Shown: positions 18,988 to 28,838, counted from the stretch's first letter. The stretch: 37,319 nucleotides of DNA from Sphingomonadaceae bacterium (GCA_009920915.1 RFZB01000008.1:1-37319); one strand, 5' to 3'. Notes: a model not told the origin generated them from the sequence alone. Numbers and translations: made by a program.

Positions 18988-19911
18988 TCAGAAATATCCC
19001 TGCTGCTTTTTCTTTTCCATTGATGCGTCGCCGCCGTCTTTATCAATCACGCGGCCTTGGCGCTCAGACGTGCTGGTGAGCAGCGTCTCTTGGATCACCT
19101 CAGTCAGCGTAGAGGCCGTGCTTTCCACAGCGCCGGTCAGCGGGAAGCAGCCAAGCGTGCGGAACCGGATGGAGCGATCAACAATGTCAAGCTTGCGGCC
19201 CAGCACCTTTTCCAGCCGCTCAATATCGTCCGCCATGAAAATCTGGCCACCCCATTCATAAGTTGGCCGAACAGCGGCGAAATAGAGCGGGACGATGGGA
19301 ATGTTGTTCAGATGAATATATTGCCAGATATCCAGCTCAGTCCAGTTAGAGATCGGAAAGACGCGGATGCTCTCCCCTCTGGATTTGCGGGCGTTGTAGA
19401 GGTTCCACAATTCTGGGCGCTGGGTCTTTGGGTCCCAGCCATGGCTTGCGGTGCGGAAGGAAAAGATCCGCTCTTTTGCGCGGCTTTTTTCTTCATCGCG
19501 CCGCGCCCCGCCAAAGGCCGCGTCAAACCCATGATGGTCGAGTGCCTGTTTCAGCCCCTCGGTCTTCCACATATCGGTATGTAAGGGGCCATGATCAAAG
19601 GGGTTGATGCCCCGCTCAAGCGCCTCAGGATTGCGATGGACCAGCAATTCCATGCCACTGTCGCGCGCCATTTGGTCGCGCAGATCGTACATGGCCTTGA
19701 ATTTCCAGGTCGTATCGACGTGCAACAGCGGAAAAGGCGGGGGAGACGGGTAAAAGGCTTTGCGCGCCAGATGCAGCATCACCGCTGAATCTTTCCCCAC
19801 TGAATAGAGCATCACAGGCCGCTCTGCCTCTGCCACCACTTCGCGGATGATATGAATGCTCTCCGCCTCAAGGCGTTGAAGGTGGGTCAGAGAAGGCTGT
19901 GCATTGGCCAT
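18988..19911 (-). CDS. cysD: Sulfate adenylyltransferase subunit 2
   Basis: [70 protein letters not shown]. Confidence 0.97.
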   Translation of the reverse strand: MANAQPSLTHLQRLEAESIHIIREVVAEAERPVMLYSVGKDSAVMLHLARKAFYPSPPPFPLLHVDTTWKFKAMYDLRDQMARDSGMELLVHRNPEALERGINPFDHGPLHTDMWKTEGLKQALDHHGFDAAFGGARRDEEKSRAKERIFSFRTASHGWDPKTQRPELWNLYNARKSRGESIRVFPISNWTELDIWQYIHLNNIPIVPLYFAAVRPTYEWGGQIFMADDIERLEKVLGRKLDIVDRSIRFRTLGCFPLTGAVESTASTLTEVIQETLLTSTSERQGRVIDKDGGDASMEKKKQQGYF

Positions 19912-19973
19912 AGCCGAATCCTTGGGTGCAAATCTCGTTCGGTCAAAACATACAGGGGTGACATTGCGAATAA

Positions 19974-19989
19974 CCTCCCATATGGGAGG
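19974..19989. promoter_or_regulatory. Perfect 16-bp palindrome CCTCCCATATGGGAGG in the cysD/luxR divergent intergenic region (putative operator)
   Basis: Exactly self-complementary; ends 2 nt before the annotated luxR-type start at 19992 and 62 nt upstream of the cysD start. Confidence 0.6.
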
Positions 19990-19991
19990 GT

Positions 19992-21095
19992 ATGGCTCTC
20001 ACCAGCGTTGATGAAACAGAATTGCTGCTGCCGCTCTTCGCGGGAATGCATGAAGGGCAACGCTTTTCAACGTTCTTAGACCGCGTCCGCAGCCGAACAC
20101 AGGCCGAGTATATTGGCCTGTTCTTTCGTCAGGGCGACCTGACAATGCACGAAGTGACTGAATTTCACTCTGGCCGCGATTTGCGGGCCGAAGCAATAGA
20201 CTTGGGCTTTGATCGCCTGGATGTGCTCGACCGTTTTCCCTTTGAACGGCTGCGGCCAGAGCGTGTGTACGCGGTCAGCGAGTTTGCGGATGTTGATCCT
20301 GAATATGCGGGCTATCGCGCGCAGTATATCGCGGCGCTTGGCATTGGGGATGAGCGTATCATGCGGCTGGCGCTCGACGGCGGGATTAGCGCGTGGATGC
20401 TCCTTGCGCGCAGCCGAGATTGCAGCGCGGCAGACAGTGCCCTGCTGGCCAGTTTGGCGCCTTATGTTGCTTTGGCGCTGCAATCTTTTGTGCAGGACGA
20501 GCGCCGCCGCATTGATGCAGAAATGAACGCGATTGCCTTGGCGCGCGGCGGGGTTGGCTGGTTATTGCTCGATCGTGAGGCGCGGCTGGTTGCCACAGAA
20601 GCAGGTCTGGGTGCCTTTTTGGGGGCGCTGCCGGGCTTTTCCTTGCGCGAGGGAGAACGATTGGGCCTGCCCAATGTGGCGCATGAACGCAAATTGGCAG
20701 ACGTTGCGGCCCAATATGCGCGCGACCCGCACGCCCCCTTGTGCGCGCTAGAGCTATGTGCCGAGCCGCGACTTCAGGCACTGTTATTGCCCAGTCGCAG
20801 CCAGCCAGCGGCTGCGTCTCGCCTGCCCGTGCTGCAATTGATCTGCACCCTGCCGCCTCGGAAATTGGCGCCGGATGGGGCGATACTGGCGCAATTATCG
20901 GGCCTTTCCCGCCGCGAGGCAGAGCTTGCCTTGCGGCTTGGGGAAGGCCAGTCCATTGCAGACGCTGCGCAAGATATGGGCCTGACACTGGAAACGGCCC
21001 GCAACTACAGCAAGCGCATCTATGCACATTTGGATGTGCGTGGGCAGGCAGAGCTGGTCCGCTATGTCCTCCATAGCGGCGCACGCTTTGCCTAG
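19992..21095 (+). CDS. LuxR-type (GerE HTH) transcriptional regulator
   Basis: 367 aa. C-terminal [59 protein letters not shown]. Confidence 0.8.
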   Translation: MALTSVDETELLLPLFAGMHEGQRFSTFLDRVRSRTQAEYIGLFFRQGDLTMHEVTEFHSGRDLRAEAIDLGFDRLDVLDRFPFERLRPERVYAVSEFADVDPEYAGYRAQYIAALGIGDERIMRLALDGGISAWMLLARSRDCSAADSALLASLAPYVALALQSFVQDERRRIDAEMNAIALARGGVGWLLLDREARLVATEAGLGAFLGALPGFSLREGERLGLPNVAHERKLADVAAQYARDPHAPLCALELCAEPRLQALLLPSRSQPAAASRLPVLQLICTLPPRKLAPDGAILAQLSGLSRREAELALRLGEGQSIADAAQDMGLTLETARNYSKRIYAHLDVRGQAELVRYVLHSGARFA

Positions 21096-22804
21096 TTGGC
21101 GGCGCCCCGCACCAATTGGCCAGGACGTGCGCCAGTTGCTTCATCATAGCGACGGATGATGGCGCCAGAGACAATTGTGGCGTCATAGCCCGTTGCCTTT
21201 TGGTCCAATCTCCGACCGCCAGCTGGCAAATCATGTGCGATATGCGGCAGGGCAATGCTCAGCCGATCCATATCAATCACATTGATGTCCGCCTTCGCCC
21301 CCAGTTTCAGGATCCCACGGTCCATAAGGCCGACAGCGCGAGCTGATTTGGCAGACAGCATGTGAATGGCCTGCGCCATATCAATGGATTGCGTGCCGCC
21401 ATTGCGGACCCAATGCTCTAGCAAGAATGTGGAATAGCTGGCATCGCAAATAGCCCCATAATGTGCGCCGCCATCACCCAAAGCGGGCACACAATCAGGG
21501 TGCATCAGCATTTCATAGGCTGAATCGAGCTTGCCATCCTCAAAATTGCCCAGCGTTGCGAGGAACATCCCCTTGCCGCCCGTATTGACGAAGCGGTCAT
21601 AGACCAAGGCTTCAGGTGTCGTCCCTTGTGCGGCGGCCATTGCGGCAAAGCTCATATCCGGCGTGGGGGCATAATTGGGCGGATTGTCCAGCGGGAACAT
21701 CCAGCGCCAATTGCGCCCAAGTGCGTTAAATGGGTGTCCTTCGGCCGGGGTTTCGGTGAGCAACGCGGCCCGCAAGGCGGGATCGCGCATCGCTTGCACC
21801 TTTTCGGCAAGAGGCAAATGCGCAATCTTTTCCCAGCTTGGGCAGAGAATGAAGGGGTGGACGGACAATTCCAGCCCGCCAATCAACCCAATGGGACGCG
21901 GCATGACTTGTGCCGTAATGTGCCGACCTGCAGCTTTGCTCTGCCCCATCATTTCGAGAACGCGCCGCCAGCGCGGTGGGCCTTCATTGCCAGAGGCTAG
22001 AGTGAAGGTGGCGGGGCGGCCACACGCTGCCACGACATCATCAATAATCGGATATTCTGCATCCCAGCCGCGAAACGCATCAAGCACAATTTGTAGCGTG
22101 CCATGCCCGGCATCCGCCATGCCCATGCAGATTTCACGCAGTTCCTTCACATCAGCATCAAAGCTCGGGATGCTGCCGCCATCAGCGGTTTTGTGGATCG
22201 ATAGCCGTGATGTCGCAAAGCCCAAGGCCCCTGCTTGCATTGCTTCGCGCGTCAAAGCCCGCATCTGCGCCAGATCGGCCTCTGTGGCGGGTTCTTGGCG
22301 CGCGCCACGTTCGCCCATCACGTACACACGCAAGGGCGAGTGCGGCAGATAGGCGGCAACATCAATATCGCGCCGCCCCTGTGCCACGCGGTCCAGATAT
22401 TGGGGGAATGTTTCCCAATCCCATGGCAGGCCCTCAGCCATCACAACGCCGGGAATATCCTCTACGCCTTCCATCACGTTGATGAGCATATCGTGATCTT
22501 GCTTGCGGCACGGGGCAAAACCAACGCCGCAATTGCCCATGACGGCGGTTGTCACGCCATGTGCCGAGGAGGGGGCCAATTCTTCTGACCAGATGGCTTG
22601 GCCATCATAATGCGTGTGCACATCCACAAAGCCGGGCGTCACCAAACGGTGGCGGGCATCAATTTCTTCGGCACCCGCGCCAGAAACAGATCCAATGGCT
22701 GCAATTTTGCCGTCTTTGACAGCGATATCCGCATCCCGCAGCGCACCGCCTGTGCCATCGGCCAGTGTGCCATTGCGGATCACCAGATCAAATTCGGCAG
22801 CCAT
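21092..22804 (-). CDS. Amidohydrolase family protein (N-acyl-D-amino-acid deacylase / amidohydrolase-3-like)
   Basis: FDLVIRNGTLADGTGGALRDADIAVKDGKIAAIG, TPGFVDVHTHYDGQAIW, GDGGAHYG. MAAEFDL start near 22804. Confidence 0.9.
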   Translation of the reverse strand: MAAEFDLVIRNGTLADGTGGALRDADIAVKDGKIAAIGSVSGAGAEEIDARHRLVTPGFVDVHTHYDGQAIWSEELAPSSAHGVTTAVMGNCGVGFAPCRKQDHDMLINVMEGVEDIPGVVMAEGLPWDWETFPQYLDRVAQGRRDIDVAAYLPHSPLRVYVMGERGARQEPATEADLAQMRALTREAMQAGALGFATSRLSIHKTADGGSIPSFDADVKELREICMGMADAGHGTLQIVLDAFRGWDAEYPIIDDVVAACGRPATFTLASGNEGPPRWRRVLEMMGQSKAAGRHITAQVMPRPIGLIGGLELSVHPFILCPSWEKIAHLPLAEKVQAMRDPALRAALLTETPAEGHPFNALGRNWRWMFPLDNPPNYAPTPDMSFAAMAAAQGTTPEALVYDRFVNTGGKGMFLATLGNFEDGKLDSAYEMLMHPDCVPALGDGGAHYGAICDASYSTFLLEHWVRNGGTQSIDMAQAIHMLSAKSARAVGLMDRGILKLGAKADINVIDMDRLSIALPHIAHDLPAGGRRLDQKATGYDATIVSGAIIRRYDEATGARPGQLVRGAAN

Positions 22805-22860
22805 AGATATTCCTCTCATTATGTGCGGTGCTGCTGTCGCAATCTGCCGCTCTTTCCGGC

Positions 22861-23934
22861 TCAGGCACTGGGCGCGAGAGGCGGATAATCAACATAGCCT
22901 TTTTCTTCGCCCGTGTAGAGCAAGCTATAGTCAGGCTTGGCAAGCGGCGCGTCAGTTTTCAGGCGGGCGACAAGATCGGGGTTGGCAATGAACGCCCGGC
23001 CAAAGCTGACTGCCTGTGCGCGTCCCGCCTCAATCAAAGCGCGGCCGGTTTCGGCCGTCAGCATGTTATTGGCAATAATGGGTGCCCGGCAGGCGTTGCG
23101 AACAAACCCCAGCGTATCCAAATCTTTCAGTCCCATATCCAGCACATGAATATAAGCGAGGTTCAAGGCATCGGCGCCTTGCAGCAGCGGCCCAAACGTC
23201 GCCGCCGGATCGATCACATCCATGCCATTATAGGGATTGCCTGGCGAAATGCGCAAAGCAACACGGCCATTTCCAATGGCATCTGCCATGGCCTTCAGCA
23301 CCATCAGCGGAAAACGCACGCGGTTTTCGGCGCTGCCGCCATAGTCGTCGGTGCGCTGGTTGCTCGCCGGATTGAGAAACTGGTTGATCAAATAACCGCT
23401 TGAGGCATGAAGCTCGACCCCATCAATGCCCGCGGCGCGCGCATTGCGGGCGGATTGGGCAAATTCTTCTGCCAAGCCGGGCAGCTCATCTGCGGCGAGC
23501 GCACGGGGCATGGCGGTGGGTGCAGGCACGCCATCAGGGCCGGGAACCAAGTCAGGGCAGGGTAGCGCGGACGGGGCAATAACATCGGCGTCATAGCCGC
23601 GATTGGCGGGCACAACGACGCGGCCACAATGCATGATCTGCATGACAATCTGCCCGCCTTCGGCATGAACAGCTTCGGCCACCTTGGCCCAGCCATCAAT
23701 CTGCGCCTGCGACCAAATGCCCGGCGTACGCCAATAGCCTTTGCCGACGGCACTGGGCTGTGCGCCTTCCGTCACAATCAGCCCCGCCGAGGCACGCTGG
23801 CGATAATAATCGACCATCAGCTGGCCGGGCACATCATCTGGTCCAGCCCTGTCGCGTGTCATGGGCGACATAACAATCCGGTTGGACAGATGGAGATCGC
23901 CTAAGCTAAGCGAGTCGAAAAGGGGGTTTGTCAT
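22861..23934 (-). CDS. Old Yellow Enzyme family flavin oxidoreductase (alkene reductase, NemA-like)
   Basis: LFDSLSLGDLHLSNRIVMSPMTRDRA, GVELHASSGYLINQFLNPASNQRTDDYGGSAENRVRF, SFGRAFIANPDLVARL. MTNPLFDSL start near 23934. Confidence 0.93.
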   Translation of the reverse strand: MTNPLFDSLSLGDLHLSNRIVMSPMTRDRAGPDDVPGQLMVDYYRQRASAGLIVTEGAQPSAVGKGYWRTPGIWSQAQIDGWAKVAEAVHAEGGQIVMQIMHCGRVVVPANRGYDADVIAPSALPCPDLVPGPDGVPAPTAMPRALAADELPGLAEEFAQSARNARAAGIDGVELHASSGYLINQFLNPASNQRTDDYGGSAENRVRFPLMVLKAMADAIGNGRVALRISPGNPYNGMDVIDPAATFGPLLQGADALNLAYIHVLDMGLKDLDTLGFVRNACRAPIIANNMLTAETGRALIEAGRAQAVSFGRAFIANPDLVARLKTDAPLAKPDYSLLYTGEEKGYVDYPPLAPSA

Positions 23935-23972
23935 TCGAATCTTCTTATTGTGGGCGCGGGTTGACCGCAATT

Positions 23973-24002
23973 TGCGTTGCACATTATTCATGACTTTACG
24001 CA
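23973..24002. promoter_or_regulatory. Operator-like site A: TGCGTTG-N16-TTACGCA
   Basis: Inverted repeat between divergent OYE and SDR genes; ATTTGCGT (23970-23977) / ACGCAAAT (23998-24005) perfect arms. Confidence 0.65.
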
Positions 24003-24021
24003 AATCAAGGAGAGATGTCCG

Positions 24022-24774
24022 ATGTCGATGGGCTTTGAAGGGAAAGTAGCACTGGTAACGGGTGCAAGTGGTGGCATTGGCCGCGCGTCAGCCATGGCCT
24101 TTGCAGCTGCCGGGGCGAAGGTGGTCGTTTCGGACGTGAATGCCCAAGGCGGGACTGAAACAGTCGATCTGATCGTTTCGGCCGGCGGTGCAGCCGTGTT
24201 TCAGCCCTGTGATGTCTCAAAAGCGGATGACGTCAAAGCGCTCGTTCAGCGGGCTGTTGCTGAATATGGCCGGTTGGATTGCGCGCTGAATAACGCGGGC
24301 ATCAACAATCTTGGATCCAATGAATATGAAGACGATGTCTGGGCGCGCGCCATTGGCATTAATTTGACCGGCGTCATGATGTGCATGCGCGAAGAGGCTG
24401 AAGTTATGCTGGCGCAAGGGGGCGGGGCTATTGTGAATACCGCGTCGATCAATGGCCTAGTCGGCAATGGCGCCCAGCCGGGCTATACGGCCTCAAAACA
24501 TGGCGTCGTTGGCTTAACCCGGCATGGCGCCCTGCGCTGGGCGCAAGCGGGCATTCGTGTCAACTGCGTCTGCCCGGGGGTGATTGAAACGCCCATGACA
24601 GCGCCGCTCACGGCCAATCCCGATATGCGCAAAGTGCTCGATTCCATGACGCCCATGGGCCGCATGGGCCGCGCGGAAGAGGTGGCCGCAGCCGTCCTGT
24701 GGCTCTGCTCCGACCAAGCAAGTTTTGTCACTGGCCATCCGCTGGTCGTGGACGGCGGGGCAACGGCTGTCTGA
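24022..24774 (+). CDS. Short-chain dehydrogenase/reductase (SDR)
   Basis: VTGASGGIGRASAMAFA, NNAGI, GYTASKHGV, VDGGATAV. ATG at 24022 with upstream AAGGAGAG. Confidence 0.94.
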   Translation: MSMGFEGKVALVTGASGGIGRASAMAFAAAGAKVVVSDVNAQGGTETVDLIVSAGGAAVFQPCDVSKADDVKALVQRAVAEYGRLDCALNNAGINNLGSNEYEDDVWARAIGINLTGVMMCMREEAEVMLAQGGGAIVNTASINGLVGNGAQPGYTASKHGVVGLTRHGALRWAQAGIRVNCVCPGVIETPMTAPLTANPDMRKVLDSMTPMGRMGRAEEVAAAVLWLCSDQASFVTGHPLVVDGGATAV

Positions 24775-24860
24775 CGTGCGCAGGAGCGGTTGCGAACACG
24801 TTAATGACGATGACAACCGCTCCGCAAATCCGGCGCTTTTATAGTAACTGCTTTATAAGA

Positions 24861-24890
24861 TTCGTAAAAACAATTGACTTTCATTACGCT
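24861..24890. promoter_or_regulatory. Operator-like site B: TTCGTAA-N16-TTACGCT, overlapping a candidate -35 TTGACT (24874-24879)
   Basis: Same 7-16-7 geometry as sites A, C and D, upstream of a TonB-receptor gene. Confidence 0.5.
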
Positions 24891-24958
24891 AATTAGGATT
24901 ATAGCCCCGTTTTAAACGCGCGGCGCCCTGTGGGTGCGCGACTTTGTTTTGGGGAGAG

Positions 24959-27496
24959 ATGGAGATGAAGGGCCAATCGCGAGCTTTTGTCGCACTTCTT
25001 TTGGCAGGCGTTGGCATGGCAGGTTTCACTGCGCCGGCCTTTGCACAAGCGACCGCTGAGGATGATACGTCTGCGCTCGGAGAAATCGTTGTAACGGCAC
25101 AAAAACGTGCTGAAAGCCTGCAGGAAACACCGCTCGCTATTACGGCCGTACCGGCAGCGCAGCTTGAACTGCGTGGGATTTCTGAAGCGAAAGACCTCTC
25201 GGCCATCGCGCCAAACGTCTCCGTCGTTGGGGCAACCACCAACGCGACGGCCGCTGTTGTGACCATCCGTGGCATCCCAACCGCCGCAGATGAATCGCAA
25301 GGCTATGACTCGCCCATCGGCATTTATGTTGATGGCGTTTACATGGCACGTAGCTCTGCCTCTTCGTTCGAAGTCGCTGATATTGAACGCGTTGAAGTGC
25401 TGCGTGGTCCGCAAGGCACGCTGTTTGGCCGCAACACCACAGGTGGTGCTGTCAACTTTGTGACCCGGATGCCGGAAAAGGATTTCGGCCTCACCGTGCG
25501 GGCTGGGGTTGGCAATTATGGCCAGCGCGCTGGCCGCGTGATTTTGAACACGGGTGAGCTGAATGAGCGCGTCCGTATGTCGTTCGCCTATCTCTACAAG
25601 CGTCGCAATGGCGTTGTGGACAACATTCTTGCGCCGGGCCGTCTTGATCCGGGCGCGGTTCGCAACAACAGCGCGCGTTGGGCCATGCAGGTCGATCTGA
25701 CCGATAGCCTGACAATGACCAATGTCTTTGATTATTCACGGATCAAGGGCGTGGCTGGCTTCCAACAGCTGGTTGCTGTGGGCGATGGTGATACCACGCG
25801 CTTCCCCGGCACGCGGACGCTGGATGGGAATACCTTTAGCGTTGTGCAGCCAGCGAATGTGAAGGGCTATCTGGCCGCCGCCACATCAGTTGATCCGGCT
25901 TGCGGCACGCCGCTGTCGCAAATCTCGCTGACACGCCGCAGCACAGTCTGCAACAACACTTCGGGCCTGTCGACGGATACCCTGTGGGGCGATATGTTCC
26001 GGCTTGAGCTGGAAAAGGATGCCTTCACCATCCGCTCGACGACGGCTTATCGTCAGTGGCACAACACCATCACGGGCAATGACATTGACGGTCTGGGTGC
26101 TGTCCGCGGGCCAATGTTCTCGCAGGCAACGCTGTTCAATGGCATGCCCGCAGCGGCAATTACGCCAATTGTTGGCGCCGCAGCCGCTGGCTTCTTGTCC
26201 ACCCAAGCTGTGCCCACGACGACGCAAGATCTGTTCAACACGCAGAATGACCGCCGTCAAAAGCAGTTCAGCCAGGAAATTGAAATTGTCTCGCCCGGCG
26301 GCCGTTCGTTTGAATGGGTTCTGGGTGGCTTCTTCTTCAAGGAAAGCGGCCGCGAGCGTAACCCGCAAAATTATGCCTTTGTGTTGGACACCAACGCAGC
26401 CGTTTTTGCTGGCCCGCTCTCTTTCCTCGCGCCTTTGAACACGGCACGGTATCGCGCCATGGCGATTTCGTCCGTGCTTGGCTATAATGCCCGGGGCGAA
26501 AGCTTTGCGGTCTATGGCCAGGGCACTTATCGTCCCGGTGGTGCAGATGCGCCGCTCGGCGTGACGCTGGGTCTGCGCTATAGCTGGGATAAGAAGAACT
26601 TCCAGGTCACGCAAAATGGCGCTGTGCCCTTTACGGGTGCCGCACTTGCCAACGCGACCAGCGGCAAGAACTTTAGCGCGCCAACAGGCCACTTGACCGT
26701 CGACTATAAGGCGTCGGACGATGTGAACTTGTATGCCCGTGTTGCACGCGGCTATCGCTCAGGCGGCTATAATGCCCGTCAGAACACCAGCGCCATTCCG
26801 CTGACGCCGTTTGATGAAGAAAGCATCTGGTCGTATGAACTGGGCGCTAAGACGGAGTTTGCAGAGCGTCTCCGCCTGAACGGTGCTGTGTTCTACAACG
26901 TCTATACCGACCAGTTGGTGACCATTCCGGTGCCGACCCCGGCCGGCCAGAGCTTTGGTAACATCACCGTCAATGCCGGTAAGACCAAATATTATGGCGC
27001 TGAATTGGAAGGCAATTTGCTGCTGACCGATCACTTCTCCATCGATGGTTCGTTGGGCTATGTGAAGAAAAAGCCGATCGAATTCCCCGCTGGCGATATC
27101 AACAACGTTGTGCGCAACGTTGCCTCGATCCAGCAGCTTGGCTATTCGCCCAACTGGACAGCCAATATTGGCGGTACCTTTAAATATCCGATCGGTTCAG
27201 TCGATATGACGGCCCGTGTCGGCTATAACTACACCTCGTCCTTCTGGATGTTTGGGAACCCGCTCACGGCGCCGTTCCGCAATGAAACCAAGGGCGATGC
27301 CCGCGGCCTGCTGGATGCGCAGTTGCGCTTGGACAATCTTGGTCTGGGTAAGAACTTCAGCCTCACGCTGTGGGGTAAGAACCTGGGCAACAAGGAATAT
27401 GTCGTGCGCTCGGTGGACTTTGGTGCCCTTGGCTTCGCCACGGACATCTGGGGCGATCCGCGGACCTTTGGTCTGACAGCGGACCTCGCCTTCTAA
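24959..27496 (+). CDS. TonB-dependent outer-membrane receptor
   Basis: Signal peptide MKGQSRAFVALLLAGVGMAGFTAPAFAQ, EIVVTAQKRAESLQETPLAITAV, VEVLRGPQGTLFGRNTTGGAVNFVTRMP, terminal ..TFGLTADLAF. Start at 24959 or 24965. Confidence 0.96.
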   Translation: MEMKGQSRAFVALLLAGVGMAGFTAPAFAQATAEDDTSALGEIVVTAQKRAESLQETPLAITAVPAAQLELRGISEAKDLSAIAPNVSVVGATTNATAAVVTIRGIPTAADESQGYDSPIGIYVDGVYMARSSASSFEVADIERVEVLRGPQGTLFGRNTTGGAVNFVTRMPEKDFGLTVRAGVGNYGQRAGRVILNTGELNERVRMSFAYLYKRRNGVVDNILAPGRLDPGAVRNNSARWAMQVDLTDSLTMTNVFDYSRIKGVAGFQQLVAVGDGDTTRFPGTRTLDGNTFSVVQPANVKGYLAAATSVDPACGTPLSQISLTRRSTVCNNTSGLSTDTLWGDMFRLELEKDAFTIRSTTAYRQWHNTITGNDIDGLGAVRGPMFSQATLFNGMPAAAITPIVGAAAAGFLSTQAVPTTTQDLFNTQNDRRQKQFSQEIEIVSPGGRSFEWVLGGFFFKESGRERNPQNYAFVLDTNAAVFAGPLSFLAPLNTARYRAMAISSVLGYNARGESFAVYGQGTYRPGGADAPLGVTLGLRYSWDKKNFQVTQNGAVPFTGAALANATSGKNFSAPTGHLTVDYKASDDVNLYARVARGYRSGGYNARQNTSAIPLTPFDEESIWSYELGAKTEFAERLRLNGAVFYNVYTDQLVTIPVPTPAGQSFGNITVNAGKTKYYGAELEGNLLLTDHFSIDGSLGYVKKKPIEFPAGDINNVVRNVASIQQLGYSPNWTANIGGTFKYPIGSVDMTARVGYNYTSSFWMFGNPLTAPFRNETKGDARGLLDAQLRLDNLGLGKNFSLTLWGKNLGNKEYVVRSVDFGALGFATDIWGDPRTFGLTADLAF

Positions 27497-27520
27497 TCCA
27501 GAGGCCAGGCTTTAAATTAA

Positions 27521-27549
27521 GGGGTGCACTTCGGTGCGCCCCTTTTTTT
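27521..27549 (+). terminator. Rho-independent terminator after the TonB-receptor gene
   Basis: GGGGTGCAC-TTCG-GTGCGCCCC followed by TTTTTTT. Confidence 0.85.
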
Positions 27550-27598
27550 ATGGGGTCCGCGCTGCGGCTGGCCGCGCCTGTCTGAGTGACGTTGGCCA

Positions 27599-27638
27599 CA
27601 AAAAAGGCCGACCATCTTGCGATGGCCGGCCTTTTTTT
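27599..27638. terminator. Bidirectional terminator between convergent genes
   Basis: AAAAAAAGGCCGaCCAT-cttgcg-ATGGcCGGCCTTTTTTT stem with A-tract and T-tract. Confidence 0.85.
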
Positions 27639-27660
27639 GGCGCTAGAGGCTGAGATTAAA

Positions 27661-28740
27661 TCAGGCGACTTGATCCCATGGGGCCGTCTGCGTGCCGCGC
27701 GTGACATAGCTGCCATTGACGCGCGCGTGGAATTCACCAGCGCGGGCGCGCGGATTGTAGAATTGGCGATACCAAATCCGCAGCTTATCAAACGGGCCAT
27801 CGCCCTTCACCATCATTGGGTTGAGGCAGGGGCGCTTATTTGACCAGATTTCAAAGTCCTGCGCAAAGGCGGCAACGCCGGCCTTTTCATATTCCTTTGC
27901 CAACTGCACATCATCAGCCGTTGGCTGCTCATTCTTCACCTTGACGCACAGGCCATACCAGACCTTGATCACGCCATCTTCCACTGGGGTATGGGTGATC
28001 AGCATATGCGACGGATATTCACCAATCATCACTGATTGGAGAATGCCGGGGCCAGTATACCATGTGTCATTCGTCATTGGCTCAGCGCCATCGCCTGCCA
28101 ATGTCTTGTGGCCAGCTGTCAGAATTTGGCGGCAGACATGGCCGTCAAACACGTTCTCAAAGCTCACCATATCAATTGAGCCGTGAACGGGCTGGAGGTG
28201 ACCCTTATCGGTCATGTTGTCCAAAACTTCTTGCGGGTGGCAGTGCAGCTCACCCAAAGCTTCGACCGTCCAATTCACCCAGCTGGGGGCGTCAAATTGA
28301 TCAAAAGTGGGCAAGTCATAATCTGGCTCACCGCCTTCAGCATCATACCATGTCCACAAACAGCCTGCGCGCTCTACCAGCTTCATGCTTTTCAGGCAGG
28401 CCGCCTTTGGAATTGGGGCAGGTGAATAGGGGATGTCATTGCAGCGGCCATCGGGGCCAAAACGCCAGCCATGATAGGGGCAGCGAATATTATCGCCCTC
28501 AACATGCTCTTTATCGACAACAACATATGACGTGGTGTTCTTGGCTAAGTGAGTGCCCATGTGTGGGCAATAGGCCTCAACCAAAAACGGGCGGCCCGAT
28601 TGACCGCGATATAATACCATGTCTTCGCCAAAGAAGCGCACGGCCGACGGCGTCGTCGTGACGTCCTCAGACGTTGCCACCATGAACCAGCCGCGAGGAT
28701 AGGTGTAATCCCCCAGACCATAGTCAGCCGTTGTTGCCAT
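27661..28740 (-). CDS. Rieske non-heme iron oxygenase, oxygenase component (KshA-like)
   Basis: Rieske motif CPHMGTH...CPYHGW; mononuclear iron motif NMTDKGHLQPVH (NxxDxxHx4H). Confidence 0.93.
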   Translation of the reverse strand: MATTADYGLGDYTYPRGWFMVATSEDVTTTPSAVRFFGEDMVLYRGQSGRPFLVEAYCPHMGTHLAKNTTSYVVVDKEHVEGDNIRCPYHGWRFGPDGRCNDIPYSPAPIPKAACLKSMKLVERAGCLWTWYDAEGGEPDYDLPTFDQFDAPSWVNWTVEALGELHCHPQEVLDNMTDKGHLQPVHGSIDMVSFENVFDGHVCRQILTAGHKTLAGDGAEPMTNDTWYTGPGILQSVMIGEYPSHMLITHTPVEDGVIKVWYGLCVKVKNEQPTADDVQLAKEYEKAGVAAFAQDFEIWSNKRPCLNPMMVKGDGPFDKLRIWYRQFYNPRARAGEFHARVNGSYVTRGTQTAPWDQVA

Positions 28741-28838
28741 CAGGAATCTCCCTCTTCAATTCCGCAGACTTACCCCAAATCGTAGAGGAAAGGCAAGAAT
28801 GCCAATGACATTAGCGGAAATTGGAAAGATATCTTCAA

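Noticed and set aside
12727-19911. Reading cysD-cysNC-cysQ as ordinary cysteine biosynthesis
   Set aside because: No reductase genes accompany it, and the operon continues directly into a sulfotransferase; not excluded, but the less economical explanation from this sequence alone.
20386-21255. 289-aa minus-strand ORF
   Set aside because: Antisense to the LuxR-type gene; Pro/Arg/Ala-rich with no domain motif.
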